Source: a bacterium (GTDB lineage Bacteria; Myxococcota; UBA727; JAUIJE01). Taken from it: 64,000 nucleotides of DNA. The notes below the pieces were generated by a model. It worked only from the letters and a program-made list of their open reading frames with translations, was not told where the DNA came from and did no database searches. The position numbers and the translations under genes were made by a program. Numbering within the stretch: the first letter of the stretch is position 1; every line of letters starts with the position of its first letter. Positions 1-9,100 of this stretch are shown here, one piece after another. Location: NCBI GenBank assembly GCA_030431455.1, contig JAUIJE010000001.1, positions 1 through 64,000 of the forward strand, given 5' to 3'.

Positions 1-453
1 CACGTCGTAGCCGAGGCGGCGCAGGCGCTGTTCGATGGCCTTGGCCCGGGCGCTCTTCATGCCCACCCGGACGTTGGCTTTTTTGGCTTTCTTGTCCGCC
101 TTGATGCGGGTGTTGAGGCCCATGAGCCGCTTGTAGGTCTGTTTGGTGAGCTCGCCGGTGACCTCCAGGCCGGTGGCCGCTTGGTATTGGCGGATGGCCT
201 TGCGGGTCGCGGCGGTGAGGTCGCCGTCGACTTTGCCCCCGAACAGACCGGCCCGGCCGAGGGCGCGTTCGGCGTTTTTCAGTTGGGCCGTGCTCGCGGT
301 GTCCTCAAAGCTGTCCGCCGGCGGCGGGGGCGGCGCCGGGGGCGTCGCGGGTGCAGGGTCATTGGCGGGCGGGTTGTTGGTCGTGCTCGTGCCCGCGGGG
401 GTGGGGGGCACGAAGCCCGGGGGATTGGGTCCGGTTCCGATGGTGATGGGCAT
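1..453 (-). CDS. Peptidoglycan-binding domain protein (C-terminus beyond window)
   Basis: The reading frame is open for 151 codons from an ATG at 453 to the window edge, so the C-terminus is missing. A Pro/Thr/Asn-rich N-terminus (about residues 1-45) is followed by a PG_binding_1-like helical unit (about 50-110), with the typical pattern of a helix, G-x-x-D-G-x-L-T and then a second helix that includes AIRQYQ. A second unit seems to begin near residue 130 (KAIEQRLRRLGYDV). A purine-rich GGGAGA precedes the start. Such modules bind cell-wall peptidoglycan. No signal peptide is visible, and the enzymatic domain, if there is one, lies outside the window. Confidence 0.7.
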   Translation of the reverse strand, partial: MPITIGTGPNPPGFVPPTPAGTSTTNNPPANDPAPATPPAPPPPPADSFEDTASTAQLKNAERALGRAGLFGGKVDGDLTAATRKAIRQYQAATGLEVTGELTKQTYKRLMGLNTRIKADKKAKKANVRVGMKSARAKAIEQRLRRLGYDV

Positions 454-804
454 GTGAAGTCTCCCTGGATGAAAGCGGGGGGCGTCCCGCCAACTGACGT
501 GGGAGGTTTCGGGGTGGGTGTGCGCTCAGGTGCGATGAGGTGGTTGCCAGAACGATTTCAGGTCCTTTTAGGCCTGATTTGCGGCCCACAGATGCGGGCG
601 CGGGCGGGTCGGTCAGGTGACCGACCCCGCCTATGACGCGGATCACGCCGCGAAATCGGTTCGTAAAGTCCTATATGGCGTGTTTGGTGGCGATATTGGC
701 TGCCAGCCGCCCGACATTTGGCGCCAAAGATCCCCCGGACCCCGGCGCGCCACGCCAAAAACCGGCGCAGAACGCGCCGGCGGCGTGCGAGAACGCGCCG
801 CGCG
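454..804. other. Intergenic region without a supported gene
   Basis: This 351-bp spacer holds the upstream region of the peptidoglycan-binding gene on the left and the terminator of the hydroxylase gene on the right. Reading frames that cross it have no ribosome-binding site and no recognisable domain. I see no RNA gene in it. Confidence 0.5.
756..781 (-). terminator. Rho-independent terminator of the fatty acid hydroxylase gene
   Basis: Read on the minus strand, a 7-bp stem CCGGCGC/GCGCCGG with a 5-nt loop is followed directly by five T residues. It lies about 25 nt after the hydroxylase stop codon, which is the expected place for its terminator. Confidence 0.7.
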
Positions 805-1548
805 CTAGGCGGCAGGGGGGGGCGCGGGGATGGACACCGGAACCGGCGGGGGCGGGGCGGTCCGCAGCCGCTCGGCCTCGGCCAGCACCGCGGCCAGTTG
901 GGGGGCGGCCAGGTGCTTCACCCCGCCGTCGGGGTGGCGGCGGGCGGTCAGCGCGCGGCGGAACGCTTTGAGCTCAGGCGCTTTGGCGCTGATCGCGGGC
1001 GTCTCCCGCACATAATCGTCCCAGTACTGGGCGTCCGCGGGCATCGCCCAGGTGATGGTGCGCAGGGTCGCGACAAAGGGCAGCTGCTCTCGCTCGTAGG
1101 GGCGGGGCCGGTACGTGCGAAACACCCGGTCCCAGAGGTCGGTGGAGATGCCGAAGTTGACCGTCTGCTCGTTGTAGCGGTGGTGGATGTGGTGCACGGG
1201 CATGGGCTGCCACCAGAGCAGACTCGGACGCTCGTGCGACAGCTGGTGCGACAGCGCGGCCACAAAGGCGAACGCGAGCGACCCGGTCACCGCCCCCACG
1301 CCCCCCCAAAAGGAAACCAAAAAGCCCACCGGGGAGAACACCACCGCGCCCTTGACGTACACCCAAAACTCGGGGCCCACGCCTTGGGCGATGCCCAGCA
1401 AATGGTGGTTTTCGTGGATGACGCCCTTGACCAGCTTGGAGTGCATCAGCCGGTGTCCCCAATACTCGACCAGGGTCCCGACAAAGAAGGCGCCCGCCAC
1501 CCCCAGGACCACATCGAGCACCGGTGTGAACAGCGACCAGCCCAGCAT
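805..1548 (-). CDS. Fatty acid hydroxylase / sterol desaturase family membrane protein
   Basis: This 247-residue protein belongs to the membrane di-iron hydroxylase family (fatty acid hydroxylase superfamily). The histidine clusters that bind the two irons are all visible: HRLMH near residue 32, HENHH near 45, HQLSHE near 102 and HHIHH near 119. Hydrophobic segments surround them (about residues 1-28 and 62-100). The C-terminal ~80 residues are soluble and end in a Pro/Ala tail. The ATG at 1548 has a strong AAGGAGG. A perfect 14-bp palindrome overlaps that ribosome-binding site and suggests repressor control. The substrate (fatty acyl chain, sterol or carotenoid) cannot be told from sequence alone. 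Confidence 0.82.
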   Translation of the reverse strand: MLGWSLFTPVLDVVLGVAGAFFVGTLVEYWGHRLMHSKLVKGVIHENHHLLGIAQGVGPEFWVYVKGAVVFSPVGFLVSFWGGVGAVTGSLAFAFVAALSHQLSHERPSLLWWQPMPVHHIHHRYNEQTVNFGISTDLWDRVFRTYRPRPYEREQLPFVATLRTITWAMPADAQYWDDYVRETPAISAKAPELKAFRRALTARRHPDGGVKHLAAPQLAAVLAEAERLRTAPPPPVPVSIPAPPPAA

Positions 1549-1557
1549 CGTGCCTCC

Positions 1558-1571
1558 TTACCGATCGGTAA
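1558..1571. promoter_or_regulatory. Palindromic operator at the hydroxylase ribosome-binding site
   Basis: TTACCGATCGGTAA is a perfect 14-bp palindrome that touches the Shine-Dalgarno sequence of the hydroxylase gene, in the gap divergent from the Ser/Thr kinase gene. Its shape fits a TetR-family operator. No such regulator gene is present in the window. Confidence 0.5.
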
Positions 1572-1654
1572 CATCCACCGTCTGCCATGTCGGGACGCGG
1601 CTCACAACCTGGCCGCGCAGGGCGGAAAGACGGGCCACCGCATGCCCGAGCCTT

Positions 1655-1682
1655 TTGACACCGCCTCGTCGAGCCCGATAGA
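1655..1682 (+). promoter_or_regulatory. Candidate sigma-70 promoter for the Ser/Thr kinase gene
   Basis: A consensus -35 box TTGACA (1655-1660) is followed after 16 nt by a weak -10 box GATAGA (1677-1682). It points at the kinase start at 1774. The -10 box matches the consensus at only three positions. Confidence 0.35.
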
Positions 1683-1773
1683 ACCGTACCGACGCTTGAC
1701 GTCGGAGGTCCGATTGGCCAGCGGCGCCCATGCCGAAACATCGCAGGGAGGCGGTTCGGTTTCGGTCGAGGAC

Positions 1774-4074
1774 ATGAAGTTTCCTCACCGGCTGAACGAC
1801 CGCTACGAACTGCTCAAACTGCTCGCCACCGGTGGGATGGCCGAGCTGTTTTTGGCCAAACAGACCGCGCTCGAGGGCTTCGAAAAGGTCGTCGTGGTCA
1901 AGCGCATCCTCGAGCACCTCGCCGAGGACGAAGAGTTCGTCAAGATGTTCCTCGACGAGGCGCGCATCGCGGCGAAGCTCAGCCACCCCAACATCGTGCA
2001 GATTTACGACCTGGGGAAGTCGAACGACTCGCACTACATCGTGATGGAGTACGTCTCGGGCCGGAACGTCCAGCATCTGATTCAGAAGCTGGACGAGACC
2101 GGCGAGACCATGCCCATCGAGCACAGCCTGCGCATCGTGGCGGGGGTGTGCGACGGGCTGTACTACGCCCACTCCCGCAAGGACTACGACGGGCAGCCGC
2201 TCAACATCGTGCACCGGGACATCTCCCCGCAGAACATCCTCGTCAGCTTCGGCGGGGGCGTGAAGCTGGTGGACTTCGGCATCGCCAAGGCCTCGACCCA
2301 GCTCGCCCAGACCCGGGCGGGGGTGCTCAAGGGCAAATACGCCTACATGAGCCCAGAGCAGGTGCGCGGGTCGGCCATTGACCACCGCAGTGACATTTTC
2401 TCGGTGGGCCTGGTGATGTACGAAATGCTCACCGGGCAGCGGGCGTTCGAGCGGGACACCAGCCTCAAGACCTTGAAGGCCATCGTCCAGGAAAAGCCGC
2501 TCAACCCCAAAGAGCTGCGACCGGACCTGCCCGACGGGGTGATCAAACTCCTGTCCCGCGCCCTCGAGAAAAAGCCCGAGCGCCGCTACCCCGATGCGCA
2601 GTCGTTCCAGCTTGCCATCGAGGACTACCTCGAGCAGAGCCCCAAAAAGTCCAACGCGGTGCGGCTGTCCCGGTACATGTACGACGTGTTCGACGACGAG
2701 CTCAACGCCGAGGGTGGCACCATGGTGGTGCAGGGCATCGGCGAGGTCATCATCCCCACCGGGCACGAGGGCAAAGACCTCAAGCCCCGGGTGCAAGAAG
2801 AGGTCGACCACCAGACCTTGAGCGCGGTCCTGGCCCCGGGCACCAACGCCGCTGACATCGACGCCGCGTACCGCGCGCAAAAAGAGAAGGCCGAGCAACG
2901 CCTCAAGAGCAAGAGCGACGAGGCCTTGTCCGCGGAAGCCGAGACCCGGACCGCGGCCCCGTCACCCGCCCCCACTGTAGACAGTGACATTGAGGAAGAG
3001 AGCGGCGAGGACAAGACCATCCCCGTCTACGACCTCGAGGAGTACGAGCGGAACCGCGAGCTGCGCAAAGGCGCGTCCGAGGAGAGCGAGGCCGAGACCA
3101 TGGGCGGGATGTCCCCGTCGAGCAAGGCGCCGTCGATGCGCCTCGGGTCGGACGAAGGGGGCCACACCGACGAGATCGGGGCGTCGCTCATCGAGCAGGC
3201 CCGGCAGAGCGTGGCCGAAGAAGATCTGGAAGAGTTCTCCGACGGTGAGGCCACCGCCACCGTGGACCCCGAGACCGCCCAAGCGCTCCTCGCCAAGTCC
3301 AGCGTGGTGGACGCGCCCGCGGCGACCTTGCCGGTGTCCCGCCCCGACGAGGGGGTGGCCTCGACCGCCCTGGCCGGCGACGACGAAGAGGAAGAGGACG
3401 GCGAGGATCGCACCAGCCAGTTGCCGCCGGATTGGCAGGAGAAGATCCTCGGCACCGACCCGAGCAAGCTGCACTCCAGCGAGGCGGTGGTCGGCCCGGG
3501 GGGCGTGGTGCAGACATCGGGCGAGACCGCGATCCGCCCCGCGGGGGTTCGGCCCGCGGCCACCCCCGGGGCGAGCCTGGCCCGGCCGGTGCGCGACGTG
3601 GCGCCTCCGGTTCGCCCCGCGGCCGACGCCACCCCCGTGACCCGGGATGGCCCCGCCATCGCCGCGGTGGCGGCCGGCACGGTGGCGGAGAGCGGGGCCA
3701 CCGCGACCGCGCCCGGGCCCCCGGCCAAAAAAGGGTCGCTGCCGACCTGGGTGTTTTTGGCCATGGGGGGCGTGGCCCTGATGATGGTGGTCGCGCTCAT
3801 CGTCGGCGGGGTGGCGATCTACATCATTCTCGACCGGTCCGCGCCCGCGGTGGCCACGGACGTGGTCCAGGTCGACATTGTGCCCACCCCCGAAGACGCG
3901 CAGGTGGCGGTCGACGGGGGCGAGGCGTTCGCCGGGCCGTTGACGGTGTTTTTGACCCCTGGCGAACACACCATGGCGGTGTCCGCCGCCGGCTATGCCC
4001 CATTGGAAGAGACCTTTGAGGTGAAGAGCGGCGAGCCGGACACGATCAAGCCCGCTCTCACCAAAGCGAAGTAA
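1774..4074 (+). CDS. Receptor-type Ser/Thr protein kinase with C-terminal PEGA domain
   Basis: This 766-residue protein has a full Hanks-type kinase domain (about residues 10-285): a glycine loop, ATP lysine K43, catalytic HRD at 147-149 within HRDISPQN (the usual myxobacterial variant), DFG at 167-169 and an APE-like MSPEQ. A long acidic, Pro/Ala-rich linker of low complexity follows. One transmembrane helix (about 657-687) leads to an extracytoplasmic PEGA domain (about 697-760) with the GEHTMAVSAAGY signature. The kinase is thus cytoplasmic, with a periplasmic sensor-like tail. The frame stays open far upstream, but the family homology begins at this ATG, which sits just after GAGGA. The gene stands alone and its substrates are unknown. 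Confidence 0.9.
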   Translation: MKFPHRLNDRYELLKLLATGGMAELFLAKQTALEGFEKVVVVKRILEHLAEDEEFVKMFLDEARIAAKLSHPNIVQIYDLGKSNDSHYIVMEYVSGRNVQHLIQKLDETGETMPIEHSLRIVAGVCDGLYYAHSRKDYDGQPLNIVHRDISPQNILVSFGGGVKLVDFGIAKASTQLAQTRAGVLKGKYAYMSPEQVRGSAIDHRSDIFSVGLVMYEMLTGQRAFERDTSLKTLKAIVQEKPLNPKELRPDLPDGVIKLLSRALEKKPERRYPDAQSFQLAIEDYLEQSPKKSNAVRLSRYMYDVFDDELNAEGGTMVVQGIGEVIIPTGHEGKDLKPRVQEEVDHQTLSAVLAPGTNAADIDAAYRAQKEKAEQRLKSKSDEALSAEAETRTAAPSPAPTVDSDIEEESGEDKTIPVYDLEEYERNRELRKGASEESEAETMGGMSPSSKAPSMRLGSDEGGHTDEIGASLIEQARQSVAEEDLEEFSDGEATATVDPETAQALLAKSSVVDAPAATLPVSRPDEGVASTALAGDDEEEEDGEDRTSQLPPDWQEKILGTDPSKLHSSEAVVGPGGVVQTSGETAIRPAGVRPAATPGASLARPVRDVAPPVRPAADATPVTRDGPAIAAVAAGTVAESGATATAPGPPAKKGSLPTWVFLAMGGVALMMVVALIVGGVAIYIILDRSAPAVATDVVQVDIVPTPEDAQVAVDGGEAFAGPLTVFLTPGEHTMAVSAAGYAPLEETFEVKSGEPDTIKPALTKAK

Positions 4075-4091
4075 TCGAACGGAGCGTGGCC

Positions 4092-4670
4092 TCAGTCGTC
4101 GGGGCCGATGACCTCGGCCCGGGTCTGGGCCGAGACCTCGGCCGCGTTGGCGTCGTCGATGTCGATGCGCAACTCGGCCCGGGCCTCCGGCCACTCCTCG
4201 ACCGGCACGTGGTCGAGCACCCGCACCCGGTCCCCGCGCAGGCGCACCTGACATGTGGTGGCGCCCTCGAGCCCCAACCGCGCGCGGGCGCGGGGGTCCA
4301 CGATGATGTGGCGGTGGGGGCCGACGAGCCCTTCGCCCAGGACCACGGTGCCGTGCGGGCCGGAGAGGGTACAGCCCGGTGAGCCATCCACCGCCCGGGA
4401 GCTGGGGACGTCGAGCCCGAGGGCGCCAAAGTCACTGCGTCCCAGCTCCACCCGGGTCTGGGCCCCCGGCCGGCGCACCACGCGCACCGCCTCGAGGGTG
4501 CCGCCCGGCCCGCGCACGGTGACCACCTCGGCACACGCGACCTCGCCGGGCTGGCTCAAGGGCAGCACCGGGGTGAGCGGGGCCTCTCCGAACAATGCCT
4601 TTTGGTGTGTCTCGGACAACACCGCCCGGCGCGCGGTCACAAACACAGGGATGGAGCCAGGCACCGACAT
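4092..4670 (-). CDS. PduL-like phosphate acyltransferase homologue, probably inactive
   Basis: This 192-residue protein aligns along its whole length with the PduL/PTAC family (acyl-CoA + phosphate to acyl phosphate in metabolosomes). It keeps L-T-P-v-L-P-L-S-Q-P-G, the SPGCTLSGPHGTVVLGEG stretch and the final IDIDDANAA. The zinc-binding motifs are broken: the usual NRHxHLS reads ARRAVLS, so both His are lost, and the usual RHIHM reads RHIIV, so one His is lost. Phosphotransacylase activity is therefore doubtful. The start ATG overlaps the stop of the adenosine deaminase gene (TGATG), which implies translational coupling. No N-terminal encapsulation peptide is seen. It may act as a structural or regulatory partner, or have a new activity. 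Confidence 0.75.
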   Translation of the reverse strand: MSVPGSIPVFVTARRAVLSETHQKALFGEAPLTPVLPLSQPGEVACAEVVTVRGPGGTLEAVRVVRRPGAQTRVELGRSDFGALGLDVPSSRAVDGSPGCTLSGPHGTVVLGEGLVGPHRHIIVDPRARARLGLEGATTCQVRLRGDRVRVLDHVPVEEWPEARAELRIDIDDANAAEVSAQTRAEVIGPDD

Positions 4671-5695
4671 CAGTGGGGAATGAAGCTCGCCTCGCGCGCG
4701 ACGCGGAAGCACTCGTGCACTTCGTCCTCGGTGAGGATGTTGTTGTCCAGGAGCATTGTGGCTTCACTGGCCAACGAGATGTCGAGCAGGTAGGGGCCAT
4801 CGGTGTTGATGGTGAACGGGATTTTCCGCTCCTTGAAGCGCGACACGATGTAGCCGAACTCGTCGAGGTCCTTGACCGCGTGGGTCTCGAGATTGCTGCT
4901 GGGGCAAAGCTCGAGGACCACGCCGCTGTCCGCGAGGTGGTCGAGGGCCTCGTCGTTGTAGGCGGCGCGGATGCCGTGACCGATGCGGTGCGGTTTGAGG
5001 TAGCGCAGGGTGGCGATCACGCCCTCCCCCGAGGTGTGCACGGTCTCGCCGGTGTGCACGGTGGTCTTGAGGCCCGCGGCCCGGGCCCGCCCGAACAGCT
5101 TTTCATAGCGTTGGGCGTCCTTGAGGCGCAGCTCGAGGTTGACGCTCTCGGGGCCGGCGAGGTCGATCCCGGCCACGCCCCGGGTCTGGTACTTGATGGC
5201 CTTGTCGAGGATGATCTCGTTCTGTTCGTAGGTGAACTCGCGGGCGAGGCAGAAAATGAGACAAGCCTTCACGCCGTATTCGAGACAAGCCATCTCCATC
5301 CCGCGGATGGCGGCGTGGATGATGTGGTCGAGGTCGCGCTCCCCACCGAGGTTGCGCTTCATGGGGTTGAACCGGAGCTCGATCTGTTCGACCCGGCTGC
5401 TGCGGTATTCCTTGCCGATGATTTCGTAGAGGCTGCGCTCGATGGCGTACGGAGACGACTGAATCTTCTCCGTCCACTGGTGCATGATTTTGAGGTAGTC
5501 GTCGAGATTCTTCACGTTCGACGATTTGGCGGTGATGAGGTCGACGAACTCCCAGTAGTCCTTGGTCGGCAGCTTGAAGCCTTGCTGCATCGCGATGGAG
5601 TACAGGATGTGGGGCGCGACCGCGCCGCCGACGTGGATGTGAAGATCGATCAGGCTTTTGGGAAGCCTCGGGTCGTACCCACCGAGTCCAACCAT
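4670..5695 (-). CDS. Adenosine deaminase family protein
   Basis: This 341-residue amidohydrolase has the adenosine/AMP deaminase pattern. Metal-binding DLHIHVGG lies near the N-terminus, HTGET (metal His and catalytic Glu region) near residue 220, RIGHGIRA near 240, LCPSSNLET near 265 and NTDGP near 298. The family converts adenosine or deoxyadenosine to inosine or deoxyinosine. The ATG at 5695 has AAAGGAGCT at ideal spacing; a longer frame upstream lacks this. It follows gcvP by 63 bp on the same strand and is translationally coupled to the downstream PduL-like gene. Some family members act on other aminated purines or amino-futalosine, so the exact substrate is open. Confidence 0.8.
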   Translation of the reverse strand: MVGLGGYDPRLPKSLIDLHIHVGGAVAPHILYSIAMQQGFKLPTKDYWEFVDLITAKSSNVKNLDDYLKIMHQWTEKIQSSPYAIERSLYEIIGKEYRSSRVEQIELRFNPMKRNLGGERDLDHIIHAAIRGMEMACLEYGVKACLIFCLAREFTYEQNEIILDKAIKYQTRGVAGIDLAGPESVNLELRLKDAQRYEKLFGRARAAGLKTTVHTGETVHTSGEGVIATLRYLKPHRIGHGIRAAYNDEALDHLADSGVVLELCPSSNLETHAVKDLDEFGYIVSRFKERKIPFTINTDGPYLLDISLASEATMLLDNNILTEDEVHECFRVAREASFIPH

Positions 5696-5758
5696 GGAAG
5701 AGCTCCTTTTCGAGACTCTAGGGACAATCCCCAAAAGGGCAAGCAAAAGCGGCGCGGG

Positions 5759-8632
5759 CTATTGGTAGTCCTCGAGGGGCGGACACGCGCACACCACGTG
5801 GCGGTCCCCGTACACATTGTCCACCCGGCGCACCGACGGCCAGAACTTGGAATGCACAATCCAGGCCGCGGGGTAGGCCGCCTCTTGGCGGGTGTAGGCA
5901 TGGTCCCAGGCGTCGGCGGTCACCGACGAGGCGGTGTGGGGGGCGTTGACCAGGGGGTTGTCGTCCTGGGGCCAGGTCCCGTCCTCGACGCGTCGAATCT
6001 CCGCGCGGATGTGGATCATCGCGTCGCAGAAGCGGTCGAGCTCTTCTTTGGACTCGCTCTCGGTGGGTTCGATCATCAACGTGCCCGGCACCGGCCAGCT
6101 CATGGTCGGGGCGTGAAAGCCATAGTCCATGAGTCGCTTGGCGATGTCCTCGACCTTGATGCCGCAGGCCTCGAACGGCTTGGCGTTGACGATGAACTCA
6201 TGGGCCACGCGCCCATGGGCACCGACGAACAGAATCTCGTAGTGGTCCTTGAGCCGGTCTTTCATGTAGTTGGCATTGAGGATGGCCAGCTCGGTGGCGA
6301 GGCGAAGACCGCGGCTGCCCAGCAAACGGATGTACATCCAGGGAATGGGCAGGATGCTCGCTGAGCTGTAGCGCGCCGCCGCGACCGGGCCGACCTGGTG
6401 GTCGTTCTTGGGCTCGACGAGGGGGGAGCGCGGCAGGAAGTCTTTCAGGTGCGGCGCCACGGTGATGGGGCCGAGCCCCGGCCCGCCGCCCCCGTGGGGA
6501 ATGCAGAACGTCTTGTGCAGGTTGAGGTGCAACACGTCCGCCCCGTAGTTGCCGGGACGGCACAAGCCGACCTGTGCGTTCATGTTGGCGCCGTCGAGAT
6601 AGACTTGGCCGCCGGCGGCGTGCACCTGTTCACAGATGGCCCGCACCCCGGCTTCGAACACCCCGTGCGTCGACGGGTAGGTGATCATCACCGCCGCGAG
6701 GTTGTCCTTGTGCTGGGCGAGCTTGTCCGCGAGGTCGTCGTGGTCGATGTTGCCTTGTGCATCGGACTTGACCACGACCACGCGCATGCCCGCCATGGTG
6801 GCGGAGGCGGGGTTGGTGCCGTGGGCCGAGGACGGAATCAAACACACGTCCCGGTGCGCTTCACCCCGGCTCGCGTGGTAGGCGCGGATGACGAGCAACC
6901 CGGTGTACTCGCCCTGCGACCCCGCGTTGGGCTGAAAACTCACCCCCGCGTGGCCGGTGATCTCGGTCAGCAGTTGGCCCATGGACTCGACGAGGGCCTT
7001 GTACCCGCGGCCTTGGGCGTCGGGGGCATAGGGGTGTACGCGCGAAAAACCCGGCCAGGTGATGGGCACCATCTCGCTGGTGGCGTTGAGTTTCATGGTG
7101 CACGAGCCGAGGGGAATCATCGACGTGGTCAAGGAGAGGTCCTTGGCCTGCAGCCGGTGTGTGTACCGCAGAAACTCCGTCTCGCTTTTGAACTTGGAGA
7201 AGATCGGGTGGGTCAAAAAACCGCTCGAGCGGGCAAAGCTCGTCGAGGACAGAGCGCCGCCGGCGGTGGTCACGAGGGTCTGGTCGGCGCCGGTGAGGGC
7301 TTTGGCCAGCGCGCGCAGTTCGTCGTCGGTGGTGAGCTCGTCGAGGGCGATGCTCAGCTGGGGGGTGCCCGAGCGCGCGAAGAGATGGGGCAGACGCACG
7401 TTGAGCTTGGCGTCGACCAGCCTTGCGCGGATGGCGTCGAGGTCGAGGTCACCGACTTCGACCCGCACGGTGTCGAACAGCGGGTCTTGGCCCACGCGGA
7501 GCCCGGCCGCGGCCAGGGTCGCGCGCAATGTGATTGCTTTTTCGTGCACGCGCTGGGCGATGCGGGTGAGGCCATCGGGTCCGTGGTACACCGCGTACAT
7601 CGACGACATGATCGCGAGCAGCACCTGGGCGGTGCAGATGTTGGAGGTGGCCTTCTCGCGCCGGATGTGTTGTTCGCGGGTCTGAAGCGCGAGGCGGAAG
7701 GCGGCGCGCCCTTCTTTGTCGACGCTGACGCCCACCATCCGGCCGGGGATCTGGCGTTTGTAGGCGTCCCGGGTGGCGAAGAACGCCGCGTGGGGGCCGC
7801 CGTAGCCGAGGGGAACGCCGAAGCGCTGGGCGTTGCCCACGCACACGTCCGCGCCCCATTCGCCCGGCGGCTTGAGCAGGGTGAGGGCGAGAAGGTCGGT
7901 GGCGGCGACGACGAGGGCGCCGTGGTCGTGGGCTTTTTGGGCCAAGGCGGAGAAGTCCGCGATGCGGCCATCGGTCGACGGGTAGGAGACCAGGCAGCCG
8001 AACGCATCCGAGAAGTCGAACGCCTCGGGCGCGCACACCACCACCTCGATGCCGAGGGGGGCGGCCCGGGTCTGGACCACTTCGATGGTCTGCGGGTGGC
8101 AGAGGTCGCCGACGAAAAAGCGCGACGATTTGTTCTTGGGGTTGACCCGCTGGAGCATGGTCATCGCTTCGGCCGCGGCGGTGGCCTCGTCGAGCATGGA
8201 CGCATTGGCGATGTCCAGGCCGCACAGGTCCGACACCATGGTCTGGAAGTTGAGCAATGCCTCGAGCCGGCCCTGTGAAATCTCGCTCTGGTAGGGCGTG
8301 TATTGGGTGTACCAGCCGGGGTTCTCCAGGATGTTGCGCTGGATGACGCTGGGCACCGCGCAGTCGCTGTAGCCCATGCCGATGAAGGACCGAAACACGT
8401 GGTTCTGGTCGGCCAACCCGCCGAGCTCGTCGAGGAGCTCGGCTTCGCTTTGCGCCAGGGGAACGTTGAAGTCCTTGATTTGGCGAATGTCGTCCGGCAC
8501 CGCTTGGTCGACGAGGGCCCGCAGGCTGTCCGCCCCCACCGTCTTGAGCATGTCCTCGATGTCCGCGGGGCGGGGCCCCACGTGCCGCCACACAAACGCG
8601 TCCGGCGCAATGTCCATGTCCGCCTGGCCCAT
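5759..8632 (-). CDS. gcvP: Glycine dehydrogenase (decarboxylating), P-protein of glycine cleavage
   Basis: This 957-residue protein is the single-chain P-protein, a pyridoxal-phosphate enzyme that decarboxylates glycine and passes the aminomethyl group to lipoylated GcvH. Both halves of the fold are present, and the PLP lysine lies in [16 protein letters not shown] in the C-terminal half. The N-terminus starts with the typical F-x-x-R-H-[VI]-GP signature. Its length matches other single-chain forms. An ATG at 8632 with GGGAGGT upstream is chosen over the in-frame GTG one codon earlier. It follows gcvH by 33 bp and is the last gene of the folD-gcvT-gcvH-gcvP group, with the adenosine deaminase gene continuing downstream. 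Confidence 0.96.
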   Translation of the reverse strand: MGQADMDIAPDAFVWRHVGPRPADIEDMLKTVGADSLRALVDQAVPDDIRQIKDFNVPLAQSEAELLDELGGLADQNHVFRSFIGMGYSDCAVPSVIQRNILENPGWYTQYTPYQSEISQGRLEALLNFQTMVSDLCGLDIANASMLDEATAAAEAMTMLQRVNPKNKSSRFFVGDLCHPQTIEVVQTRAAPLGIEVVVCAPEAFDFSDAFGCLVSYPSTDGRIADFSALAQKAHDHGALVVAATDLLALTLLKPPGEWGADVCVGNAQRFGVPLGYGGPHAAFFATRDAYKRQIPGRMVGVSVDKEGRAAFRLALQTREQHIRREKATSNICTAQVLLAIMSSMYAVYHGPDGLTRIAQRVHEKAITLRATLAAAGLRVGQDPLFDTVRVEVGDLDLDAIRARLVDAKLNVRLPHLFARSGTPQLSIALDELTTDDELRALAKALTGADQTLVTTAGGALSSTSFARSSGFLTHPIFSKFKSETEFLRYTHRLQAKDLSLTTSMIPLGSCTMKLNATSEMVPITWPGFSRVHPYAPDAQGRGYKALVESMGQLLTEITGHAGVSFQPNAGSQGEYTGLLVIRAYHASRGEAHRDVCLIPSSAHGTNPASATMAGMRVVVVKSDAQGNIDHDDLADKLAQHKDNLAAVMITYPSTHGVFEAGVRAICEQVHAAGGQVYLDGANMNAQVGLCRPGNYGADVLHLNLHKTFCIPHGGGGPGLGPITVAPHLKDFLPRSPLVEPKNDHQVGPVAAARYSSASILPIPWMYIRLLGSRGLRLATELAILNANYMKDRLKDHYEILFVGAHGRVAHEFIVNAKPFEACGIKVEDIAKRLMDYGFHAPTMSWPVPGTLMIEPTESESKEELDRFCDAMIHIRAEIRRVEDGTWPQDDNPLVNAPHTASSVTADAWDHAYTRQEAAYPAAWIVHSKFWPSVRRVDNVYGDRHVVCACPPLEDYQ

Positions 8633-8665
8633 CACATACCTCCCGGCGTGGCCGGTCTTTGTCCG

Positions 8666-9058
8666 TCAGCTGCCGCTGGCGAGGTGGTCTTTGTACGCCG
8701 CCGCATCCATCAGCGCGTCGATGTCGCCCGGGTTGCTCGGCTTGATCTTGATCATCCACGCGTCCCCGTAGGGGGAGCTGTTCACGGTTTCGGGGCTGTC
8801 CACCAAATCCGCGTTGACCTCGACGACCTCGGCGTTGACCGGCGCGATGAGGTCGCTCACCGCCTTGACGCTCTCCACCACGCCAAAGGGCACATCCTTT
8901 TTCAGCTCTGTGCCCACGTCGGGCAACTCCAAGAACACCACGTCGCCGAGCTCGGCCTGCGCGTGGTCGGTGATGCCCACCACGTAGCTGTCCCCGTCCG
9001 CTTTCACCCATTCGTGATCGGCGGTGTAGCGAAGGTTGTCAGGAACGTTGTCACTCAT
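8666..9058 (-). CDS. gcvH: Glycine cleavage system H protein (lipoyl carrier)
   Basis: This 130-residue lipoyl-domain protein carries the aminomethyl intermediate between GcvP and GcvT. The lipoylated lysine is in the conserved E-S-V-K-A motif near residue 62. The N-terminal Y-T-x-[DE]-H-E-W signature and the C-terminal GDAWMIKI stretch are intact. It lies between gcvT and gcvP with short gaps, consistent with one transcript. Confidence 0.96.
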   Translation of the reverse strand: MSDNVPDNLRYTADHEWVKADGDSYVVGITDHAQAELGDVVFLELPDVGTELKKDVPFGVVESVKAVSDLIAPVNAEVVEVNADLVDSPETVNSSPYGDAWMIKIKPSNPGDIDALMDAAAYKDHLASGS

Positions 9059-9100
9059 GGCTCAGACTCCTCGGTCTTTTGTGCAATGTCAGCTCTCGGA

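Noticed and set aside
718-1773. Long N-terminal extension of the Ser/Thr kinase frame
   Set aside because: The frame runs antisense over the well-supported hydroxylase gene and shows no domain. Family homology begins at the ATG at 1774, and a terminator and divergent promoters lie in the extension.
6398-8278. 626-codon plus-strand frame opposite gcvP
   Set aside because: It is antisense to an unambiguous glycine dehydrogenase, has shadow-type composition and no ribosome-binding site. GC-rich DNA often gives such frames.
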